Source of the DNA: DATDAH01 sp963845425
Lineage (GTDB): Bacteria > Actinomycetota > Acidimicrobiia > Acidimicrobiales > DATDAH01
NCBI GenBank assembly: GCA_963845425.1
Contig: CAWJSC010000016.1
Location: forward strand, 186,001-250,000
Direction of reading: 5' to 3'
DNA: 64,000 bases
Shown here: positions 44,244 to 51,700 of the stretch, in pieces
Numbering within the stretch: the first letter of the stretch is position 1
Layout: every line of letters begins with the position of its first letter
Program-made: the position numbers and the translations under genes
The notes under the pieces: model-generated
The model's database searches: none
Told to the model about the DNA's origin: nothing
What the model saw: only the letters and a program-made list of their open reading frames with translations

Positions 44244-47200
44244 CCATCGCCGTCCTCCTCCCCGTGCGCAACGGCGAGGCCGACCTGCCGGGGTGGTTCG
44301 AGGGCGTGCGGCCCTGGGCCGACGTCGTGCTCGCCCTGGACGACGGGTCGACCGACGCCACCCGCGACGGGTTGGAGGCCGAGCCGCTCGTCGACGTCCT
44401 GCTGGCGAACCCGCCCCGGCCCACCGCCGCCGGATGGGACGACGGCGAGAACCGCCGCCGCCTGTTGGCCGCGGCGGACGGCGTGGAGCCATCCTGGATC
44501 GTGTGGTTGGACGCCGACGAGCGCCTGGCCCCCGACGACGGGGCCGCCCTCGCCGCCTTCCTCCGCACCGACGGCCTCCCGGGCATCGCCTACGGCCTGA
44601 CCCACTGCCGGATGTGGGGCCCCGACGCCTACGACCCGGCCATCCGCTGGGTCTACCGGGTCCACGCGTGGCGCCCCGACCTGCACCTGCCGGAGGGCCG
44701 GCTCCACGAGCCGCCCGTGCCGGTCGAGATCCCCCGACCGGCGTGGGTGCGGACGACCATCCGCCTCCAGCACCTCGGCGGGGTCGATCCCGGCCACGTC
44801 GAGGCGCGGCTGACGAAGTACCGCCAGGCCGATCCCGACGGCCAGTGGCCGACCGACTTCGGCGGCTTGGACGCCGCACCCGCCCGCACGGTGCCCTGGA
44901 CGCCCCGCGATCCGGGCCAGCCCGTCCTCCTCGAGCCGGACGGCCCCTTCGGGATCGGCCCCCTGGTGGAGGAGGCCGGCCGGTCGGTGACCACCGACGA
45001 CAGCGAGCGGCCGACCCTGGTCGTGCTGCTGCCGGTCCGCAACGGCGACGCCGACCTCCCCGGGTGGTTCGCCTCCGTGAACCACTTCGCCGATGCCGTG
45101 GTCGCCCTCGACGACGGCTCGACCGACGGCACCCGGGCGCTCCTGGAGGCTGAGCCACGGGTCGAGCGCCTCCTGCGCCGCCCGGTCCGCCCCGACCATG
45201 CCGGCTGGGACGACGCCGCCAATCGGTCGATGCTGCTCGAGGCCGCGGCCACGCTCCAGCCCCGTTGGATCCTGTACCTCGACGCGGACGAACGCATCAC
45301 CGCCGACGACGCCGCCGCCCTGCGGGCCTTCATCGAGGGCGACGAGGCCCTCCCGGGCTTCGCCTACACGTTCCTCGTCCACCGGATGGTGGGCGACCTC
45401 GACCACTTCGACCGGGCCGAGTTGCCGGTGGCCCGGCTCTTCGCCTGGGAGCCCGGTCAGCGCATCGACGGCGACCGCCTCCACCTGGTGCCCGTGCCGT
45501 CGTCCATCCCCCCGGCCCGCTGGCTGCCGACCACGCTGCGCATCCAGCACCTCGCGTCGCTGGACGAGGCCCGGCGCCGGGCCCGCCGGCGCAAGTACCA
45601 GGAGGCCGACCCCCTCCAGGAGCACCAGGCCGACTACGGCCACCTGGTCGAACCGCCCGGCCCCCGCCACGAGTGGCGCCGCCGCCCGGATGACCTCCCG
45701 GTCCTGGTGGAGCCCGCCCCGGAGGCCGCCGACGCCGACGCCGAGGACGACACCGTCGACCTCGACGCCCCGGTCCTGTCGGCCGTCGTCATCTCCCGCG
45801 ACGACGAGGACCGGATCGAGCGAACGGTGCGTTCGGTCGTGGACCAGGTGGTGCCGGTGCCCTTCGAGGTCATCGTCGTGGTCAGTGGCACCGACCGCAC
45901 CGCGGCGATCGTGCGGGAGCAGTTCGCGAACCAACACGATCCCGAGGTACGGGTCATCGAGCTCGAGGGCGTGGCCCTTCCGGGGCGGGCCCGCAACGCG
46001 GGTCTGGCGGCGGCCCGGGGCGACTACGTCTCGTTCCCCGGCTCCCACGTCGTGCTCCCGCCCGGAAGCCTGGCCGCCCGCATCCGGGCCCACGAGCGGG
46101 GCTACCCGATGGTGACCGGCACGATCCGCAACCTGACCACGACCCGGGCCGGCTGGGCGTCCTACTTCCTCGACCACGGGACGGTGCTGCCCGGCCGGCC
46201 GTCCGAGGAGCTGGCAGTGGCGCCGCCGCACTGCTCCTATGACCGAGAGCTGCTGCTGACGGTGGGCGGGTTCCCCGAGGACCTCCGGGCCGGTGAGGAC
46301 ACCGTCGCCAACACGGCGATGTTCCACCGCGGCCTGAAGGCGTGGCGGGACCAGGACGTCGAACTGCTCCACGAGAGCCCGTGCCGGACCGTGGGGATCC
46401 TGGTGCGCCACCACCTCCAGCGGGGTCGGGGCTTCGGCCGGATCCTGCTCGACCGGGTGACGCCGGGGGGGCGGGCCCTGGGCGACGGGGCGGTGGGACC
46501 GGGCTACGTGCGCCGGCGGCTGGCGATCATCGACCGGCACGTGGCCCGCTACGGCGACGCCGATCTGCAGGCGACCTACCGCCGGGTGCGCCCCCTGGTG
46601 CGGCTCGGGGCCACGGCGGCCTGGGTCGGCGCATGGCTGGAGCTGGCCCGGCCCCGCCGGGGCGGCCTGCGGGCCCTACTCGGCACACCCGCCGTGCAGG
46701 TGGTCCTGGCCGGCGTGGACCGGCGGGAGCGCTTTCCCGTCGGTCGGGCCGACGCGCTGGTGCTGCTCCGGGCCGAGCCGGTCCGTGGTCGGGTGGCCCT
46801 GTTGCTGCCACCCCGGGACCTGCTGGTGGGCGACCCCGACGACGGGCCGCTCCGCCTCAACGAGACCTACTTCGAGGGCGCGGCGGCGGGCGGCGACGAC
46901 GACCCGCGTCGGGGGCTGGCCCGGCTCCGGGCCGAAGCCTCCCGAGCGCTGGGGGTCCCGGTCCACACCGGTGTGGCGGTGCACATGGCCGGGTTCGCGG
47001 CCCTGGTCGACGCCCTCGGCGGCGTCCGGGTCGACGTGCCCCAGGAGATCGACGACGACTACGTGGAGGACGGCGAGCGCTTCGTCGCCCGCTTCGCTCC
47101 CGGGCCCCAGACCCTGGACGGCGACAGCCGCCCTCGTCTACGCCCGGACCCGCATGGCCGACGGGGACCGCTGGCGGCGGGACCGCCACGCCCAACTGGT

Positions 47201-47489
47201 GCGGGCGCTGGTCGCCTCCGGACTGCGCTCGCTGCGCACGCCGCGCCGCTGGCCCTTGATCCTCCGGACGCTGCGGACCGCGGTCACCGTCGAGCCCGGC
47301 CTCGGCCGACTGGCGCTGGCCGCCCTCACGGTGGCCAGGCGTCCGCAGGCCCTGGAGGTCGTCGCCGTGGTCCCGCCGGCCGTGCGATCCGTGCGACTGG
47401 ACCGGGGGTGGTTCCACGTGGCCGACCCCGAGGGGCTGGCCGAGGTCGTTCAGCGCCGTTTCGTCGCCGGCGAACCGGACGGCGGCTGA
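44240..47489 (+). CDS. Triple GT2-type glycosyltransferase fused to an LCP domain (frameshifted near C-terminus)
   Basis: About 1082 residues once repaired. Two homologous N-terminal GT-A domains (about 1-245 and 250-500) share VLLPVRNGxADLPGWF and LDADER(L/I), an acidic metal motif. A third GT2 domain (about 515-790) has a typical N-terminus (SAVVISRDDEDRIERTVRSV) but no clear DxD. From about 817 an LCP (LytR-CpsA-Psr) domain follows: RADALVLLR, LPPRDLLV near 858, DALGGVRVDVPQEIDDD, and YARTRMADGDRWRRDR, which is in another frame from about 47128 (one extra base). No transmembrane segment separates the parts, which is odd because LCP domains normally act outside. Coupled to the amidase gene. 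Confidence 0.83.
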
Positions 47490-47493
47490 GTGC

Positions 47494-48168
47494 TCAGGTG
47501 ACGTTGATCGCCCGCACGACCGACCAGTCGCTGGTCTGACCGTTCGCCGGCCGCCGTACGCGGGCCCGGAACCGGAACATCCCCCGCCGCCCTGGGGTCA
47601 TGACCCCAGACGTCCCGATCACGCCCCGCTTCCAGGCCACCCAGTTGGCGGCCCCGGGGACCTTGCGGTCGACATCGAACTTGAGACCCACCGGCGGGCC
47701 GGCCGGTGCCCAGGTGAGGGTGAAGGCGGTGCCCAGCGGCCCCGAGGTGGGCGAGGCCAGGAGCGGGACCCGCAGCTTCCCGCTCACCGGGTGGACGTCG
47801 CAGCGGAACGGGTACTGACCCGCGCCGGGCGGCGCACGCACGGTGGCCACGGCCTGCGGAGGAAGCGAGCCGGTGTCGAAGAGCTGGAGGCCGGAGGTGT
47901 CCCGGGCCGTGTGCGCCACGCCACCGTGGTTGGCGAAGTAGACCCCTTGGCCCTGGGTCAGGTTCGCCGGGCTGCCGTTGTTGAAGGCGACGTCGGAGAT
48001 GACCAGGTAGAAGTCAGCGGGGACCGCGCCCGCCGGGGCGGCCTCGAGCAGCCCGGCGTAGGACAGCGCCGCCGCCGCGGACACGCCCGTGGCGACCAGG
48101 CGACGGATGAAGACGCGCCGGCTGAGCTGACCGTCGAGGTATCCCTGGACCAGCTCGGCTCTCGACAT
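47494..48168 (-). CDS. Tat-exported cupredoxin-domain protein
   Basis: A 224-residue protein with a twin-arginine signal (SRRVFIRRLVATGVSAAAAL) and a cupredoxin/plastocyanin-like fold (YFANHGGVAHTARDTSG with His, FRCDVHPVSGKLRV with Cys and His) that may bind copper; the usual axial Met is not evident. A C-terminal Ig-like part (FRARVRRPANGQTSDWSVVR) follows. AGGAGG four bases before the ATG confirms the start. It converges with the glycosyltransferase gene. A paralogue lies at 48489-49148. Confidence 0.82.
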   Translation of the reverse strand: MSRAELVQGYLDGQLSRRVFIRRLVATGVSAAAALSYAGLLEAAPAGAVPADFYLVISDVAFNNGSPANLTQGQGVYFANHGGVAHTARDTSGLQLFDTGSLPPQAVATVRAPPGAGQYPFRCDVHPVSGKLRVPLLASPTSGPLGTAFTLTWAPAGPPVGLKFDVDRKVPGAANWVAWKRGVIGTSGVMTPGRRGMFRFRARVRRPANGQTSDWSVVRAINVT

Positions 48169-48217
48169 CGGACCTCCTGGGTGCCGACCACGAACCTAGC
48201 CGGGACCGGGGAACGGC

Positions 48218-48368
48218 CTAGGGCAGGACGATGACCTCGTCGTGCTCGGGATCGGGGCAGAGCGGGGGCGGGGAACAGGATCGCCCGGGCCTCCCGGGTC
48301 ATCGACCACCCCCAGGCCACCATCGTCACCACGACGGTCACCCCGACCAGATCACTGACCGAATCCAT
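48218..48368 (-). CDS. Possible 49-residue membrane peptide (frame broken)
   Basis: MDSVSDLVGVTVVVTMVAWG forms a helix, continues MTREARAILFP in one frame, then LCPDPEHDEVIVLP in another; one extra C in the CCCC/GGGGG area at 48263-48273 separates them. Joined it would be a small single-pass membrane protein with an acidic tail, between the two cupredoxin genes. Low certainty. Confidence 0.33.
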
Positions 48369-48488
48369 GTCGACCTCCCCCTCGCGATGCTCTGCGCCCT
48401 ACCCGACCACGAGGTGGCCTCACCCCGCCCACGGTGCTCCATCGGCCGACGAGCCGTCGCCCTGAACACGGTGGGGTGGCAGGGGAAC

Positions 48489-49148
48489 TCAGGTGACCCG
48501 GATGGACCCGACCGGTGACCAGTCCGAGGATGCACCGCCCGACCGGCTGGCGGACGCGAGCCCGCAGCACCCACAGCCCCCGCAGCGAGGGTCGGAAGGT
48601 CGCCGCGGCCGCGGTGACCCCGACGCGCCAGTCGACGAACCGGTCGGTGCCGGGGCGACGGCGCTGGACGTCGAACACCAGCCCGGACCGCGCCCGGACC
48701 GCCGCCCATCGGACGGTGACCGGCGAGCCGACCGGGCTCTGCGTCCGGCTGACCCTCACCGGCACCCGGAGACGCCCGACCATCTCGGGGTGGAAGGTGC
48801 AGTAGTACCGGTAGTCACCCGCGCCCGGCAACGGCCCGATGGCCACCGTCTCCGGGGGCTCGATGATGCCGGTGGCGAAGAGGTCGAGGCCCGTGCCGTC
48901 CCGGGCGTCGTGCACCACCCCGCCGAAGTTCGTGAACTCCACGCTCTGGCCCTGGGCCACGACCGCGGTCACCGCGTCGAACCGGTTGTCGAGCATCGTC
49001 ACGTCGCGGGCCGGTATTCCGCCGCTCCGGCCGGCACCGGTCCCAGCAGGGCGCCGCTGACGAGCACCGCTCCGGCGGCGAGCAACCACGTACGGACGGG
49101 ACCGGGCCGTCCGTCCGACGCCCGCGGCACCTGGTCCCGGCGAGACAT
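48489..49148 (-). pseudogene. Second cupredoxin-domain protein, two frameshifts
   Basis: Paralogue of the cupredoxin at 47494. The pieces are: signal peptide (WLLAAGAVLVSGALLGPVPA) starting at ATG 49148 behind GAGGAGG; the cupredoxin core (DNRFDAVTAVVAQGQSVEF ... FGGVVHDARDGTG, YYCTFHPEMVGRLRVPV) in a second frame from about 49005-49010; and the end (SSDWSPVGSIRVT) in a third from about 48538-48553. Restoring one deleted and one extra base gives 219 residues, close to the 224 of its neighbour, and here the copper Cys-His-Met set (C, H, M) is complete. Sequencing error or true pseudogene. Confidence 0.7.
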
Positions 49149-49600
49149 CTCGGCCTCCTCAGGGTCGGCAACGGGCCGCTCCACCTATCGGCGCGCCCTG
49201 GTGCCGACCTGAGGCCACCGCATCACCTCCACCCCCGGACGCGATCGCTTCTGTCTGATTCCTGATGTTCGTCTACTCGCCGAGATAGGCGACCTTCACC
49301 TCGGAACTGCCGGCGAGCACGGATGCCGGGCCGCTCGGCCGCCCCACCACCGCCCCACCACCGCCCCACCACCGGTCCGGTAGACGATCAGCACCAACAG
49401 ATCGTTCGCGATCGATCGCGGTGACGCCCGTCATGTCGACGATCGGTCGACGGGTCGTCGGTGGCCTGCACAGGCCTGGTGTGACGATCCGGAGGTGTTG
49501 CCGGACGAGCCGGTGACATCCCGGGCCGAGGGTTCCCGGGGGGTTGAGAGCCCGCTGATCGGCCCGGTGGCTCGAGGGTCACCGAGACCAGGAGGAAGCC
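49149..49600. other. Gene-free region upstream of SGNH gene
   Basis: About 450 bases without a gene that I can support. Contains an 11-bp tandem repeat (separate entry), the palindromic GATCGATCG region near 49410, and a copy of a segment repeated after the SGNH gene. A fragment reading ASVLAGSSEVKVAYLGE on the minus strand near 49271-49330 could be the end of a lost gene. Confidence 0.5.
49340..49372. repeat. Tandem repeat, 11 bp x 3
   Basis: Three perfect copies of CGCCCCACCAC. Confidence 0.85.
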
Positions 49601-50560
49601 ATGTCCACCACCTCTGTTCGCACGCGCCCGTTCCCGGTCCTCGGCCTGGCGCTCATGGCCATGGTGCTCGTCCTCACCGGCGCGGCCTTCGTCACCCCAG
49701 TGGCCGCCCAGGGCGAGCCGGCGCCGACCACGGTTCCCATCCCGACGACGGTGCCGCCGCCGACCACGGTTCCCATCCCGACGACGGTGCCGCCGCCGAC
49801 CACGGTTCCCATGCCGACGACGGTGCTGCCGCCGACCACGGTTCCCGTCACCACGACGGAGCCCACGGCGCCCCCCACGACGGCGCCCCCCACGACAGCA
49901 CCGACCGGCGAGGCCGTACCGACCACCGTGCAGGACGTGCTCCTGGTCGGTGACTCCATCATGAAGTCGGCGGGACCGGCACTGGCCCGCCAGCTCGGCG
50001 CTCACTGGCGGGTCCACAACGAGGGGGTCAACGGCTCCGGCCTGCTCACCCCCGGGGTGTTCAACTGGCCGAGACACCTCCCCGCCTCGCTGAACCGCTT
50101 CGACCCCGACATCGTGGTCATGCTCTTCATCGGCAACTACACCTCGGACCCCGCCCAGAAGTGGGTCGACGCCGACGGTCGTCGAGTGCCCGACGTCTAC
50201 TCGCCGGCGTTCGCCCGGGAGTGGGGGCGTCAGGCGGATCGGTTCGTGACCCAGATGATCGGCTCCGGCGCCGCCGTGGTCCTGGTGCTCCCCCCGCCCA
50301 TGATCAGCGCCCGGGTCCAGACCGTGACCGACCGTCTTCGGGCCGAGTACCGGGCCGTGGCCGCCCGACACCCCGAGGTGACCCTGGCCGACGCCACCAC
50401 CGCCGTAGGTGGACCCCACGGCGAGTGGGTGGCCACCCGCCCCATCGCCTCGGGTGGCTGGGCCCCCGTGCGGACCGCTGACACCGTCCACCTCGCCCCC
50501 CACGGCCAGCGCCTGGTGGCCCGCGAGATCCGCTTCGGCATCGGCCGGGCCCGGAGCTGA
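49601..50560 (+). CDS. Secreted SGNH/GDSL hydrolase with PTT repeat linker
   Basis: A 319-residue protein: signal peptide (LGLALMAMVLVLTGAAFVTP), a linker of 12-residue repeats PTTVPIPTTVPP (residues about 42-85) and an SGNH hydrolase domain (LLVGDSIMKSAGPALARQLG block I with Ser, VVMLFIGNYTSD with Asn, HLAPHGQRLVAREI with Asp/His pattern). AGGAGG lies six bases upstream of the ATG. Resembles the acyltransferase-type SGNH of the SLH protein at 34 kb without the SLH modules. Exported, wall-associated, substrate unknown. Confidence 0.85.
   Translation: MSTTSVRTRPFPVLGLALMAMVLVLTGAAFVTPVAAQGEPAPTTVPIPTTVPPPTTVPIPTTVPPPTTVPMPTTVLPPTTVPVTTTEPTAPPTTAPPTTAPTGEAVPTTVQDVLLVGDSIMKSAGPALARQLGAHWRVHNEGVNGSGLLTPGVFNWPRHLPASLNRFDPDIVVMLFIGNYTSDPAQKWVDADGRRVPDVYSPAFAREWGRQADRFVTQMIGSGAAVVLVLPPPMISARVQTVTDRLRAEYRAVAARHPEVTLADATTAVGGPHGEWVATRPIASGGWAPVRTADTVHLAPHGQRLVAREIRFGIGRARS
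49722..49850 (+). repeat. 36-bp in-gene tandem repeat encoding PTTVP units
   Basis: ACGGTTCCC recurs at exact 36-base spacing (49731, 49767, 49803 and 49839), encoding the Pro/Thr linker. Three and a half copies, nearly identical, a site liable to length changes. Confidence 0.8.
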
Positions 50561-50563
50561 CGC

Positions 50564-50860
50564 AGGTGTTGCCCGACGACCCGGTGACACGGCGGAAGCC
50601 ATGTCCACTGCGACGACGGCGCCGGGTGCGGCCAGCCAGGCGTGGCGGTCCGTGTCCCAGTGCGCGAACGACCGCCAGTCGAGCGCGAGGGACACGGTGG
50701 TGGTCCCGCCGGGCTCGAGGGTGACCTTGTCGAACGCCTGGACCAGCTCTCCCATCACGGTCGCTTACGGCCGAAGCCCGGCCGGCAGGACGTGGCCGAC
50801 GTCGCCACCCTCGAAGCCGACGAGGCGTCGTCGGTGCCGCTCACGGTCACCGGTGGCGAC
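50564..50860 (-). pseudogene. Degraded 3' remnant of GH3 beta-glucosidase gene
   Basis: Minus-strand translation gives KVTLEPGGTTTVSLALDW and RSFAHWDTDRHAWLAAPGA, nearly the same as the Fn3-like C-terminus of the full GH3 at 51701. The DNA 50621-50740 is about 90% or more identical to 51779-51898. The upstream part is decayed (stop codons, frame changes). On its other side it is fused to a truncated copy of the SGNH gene's 5' region (AGGTGTTGCC at 50564 and GAAGCCATGTCCAC at 50595). No functional product expected. Confidence 0.7.
50621..50740. repeat. Direct repeat of 51779-51898 flanking vapBC
   Basis: A roughly 120-bp repeat, offset 1158 bases, with only a few mismatches. The copies flank vapBC, so the toxin-antitoxin pair lies inside a duplication or was inserted between a split gene. 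Confidence 0.75.
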
Positions 50861-50883
50861 GGCTCCCGCGGCCAGGCCGGGCC

Positions 50884-51309
50884 TCAGGCCAGGGGGTTGC
50901 GCCAGTCGACCTCGGTGAAGCGGGCGAAGTCGGTGTCGGCGGAGATCATCGCCAGGCCGTGCTCGATGCACAGGGCGGCGAGCACGGCATCGGGGATCAG
51001 GTTGGCCCGCAGGTCGAGGTCGCCGATGAGGCGACCGAGGATGGAGCGGTGTCCCCGGCCCGGGGCGGGCACCCAGACGGTGGCGGCGTCGAGCCATGCC
51101 TCGACGAGGGCCCAGGCCTCGGCTGGAGCGAGGGGCTCGGCCAGCGCGCGGGGGTTGGTGACGATCCGCAGGAAGGCGCTGAGCGACGCCCACGGCAGGC
51201 CCACCCGGCGGCTCCCGTTCAGGGCGTCCTCCAGCCACGGGCGGGCTCGCCGGTGGAACGGGCTGGCCTCGTCGACCGCGTACAGCAGGATGTTGGCGTC
51301 GACGAGCAC
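50884..51309 (-). CDS. vapC: VapC-type PIN-domain toxin
   Basis: A 141-residue ribonuclease toxin of the actinobacterial PIN subfamily. The acidic-site context LVDANILLYAVDE gives Asp4, LIPDAVLAAL supplies another, SADTDFARF the last. The motif LSAFLRIVTNPRAL is typical. GTG start adjoins the antitoxin stop with no gap, as in most VapBC operons. Target RNA unknown. Confidence 0.9.
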   Translation of the reverse strand: MLVDANILLYAVDEASPFHRRARPWLEDALNGSRRVGLPWASLSAFLRIVTNPRALAEPLAPAEAWALVEAWLDAATVWVPAPGRGHRSILGRLIGDLDLRANLIPDAVLAALCIEHGLAMISADTDFARFTEVDWRNPLA

Positions 51310-51540
51310 CTAGCGGGCGTCCGGGCCCTCGAGCAGGTCGAGGGCCTCGACGACGTTGGTGACGTCGACCTTGAGCCCCAGCCGGTGGGTGGCCTGCCGG
51401 AACGGTTCGCCGGCGGGCCGCGGGAGCAGCCCACGACGGATGAGCTCGTTGACGGCCTCGGAAACCCCGATGCCCCGCTCCTGGCGGAGCTGGTCGACCA
51501 CCTTGGCGGTGTCGTCGTCGAACTCGACTGTCGTCCGCAT
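51310..51540 (-). CDS. vapB: VapB-type antitoxin (ribbon-helix-helix)
   Basis: A 76-residue antitoxin. MRTTVEFDDDTAKVVDQLRQ matches the ribbon-helix-helix DNA-binding part, with a C-terminal arm (RQATHRLGLKVDVTNVVEAL) that would bind VapC. Autoregulation is expected. TAACAT six bases before the ATG is its -10. Confidence 0.88.
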   Translation of the reverse strand: MRTTVEFDDDTAKVVDQLRQERGIGVSEAVNELIRRGLLPRPAGEPFRQATHRLGLKVDVTNVVEALDLLEGPDAR

Positions 51541-51546
51541 GCTTTC

Positions 51547-51552
51547 ATGTTA
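51547..51552 (-). promoter_or_regulatory. -10 element TAACAT of vapBC (leaderless)
   Basis: TAACAT, six bases, ATG at 51540. Confidence 0.57.
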
Positions 51553-51700
51553 GCACGGGCATGCACTTCGAGGAACACGCGCGTGCACCCGGGACCGGAC
51601 ACGACGATGAAGCGGAGGCAGGTGGCGCTCCCGCGGACGCTTCCGCGAGATCCGCCCATCGGGAGAGGAAGACGATCGAGGCGCCGACGGCGATCGCCGC

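Noticed and set aside
43943..46540. 865-codon minus-strand open frame opposite the glycosyltransferase gene
   Set aside because: No recognisable domain, no start signal, and the plus-strand frame encodes three GT domains.
49722..49850. CRISPR-like spaced repeat
   Set aside because: The 36-bp units are contiguous, without spacers, and lie inside a coding frame as a Pro/Thr linker.
49388..50758. 456-codon minus-strand frame across the SGNH gene
   Set aside because: Only its first 45 codons resemble a protein (GH3 remnant); the rest is antisense to the SGNH hydrolase.
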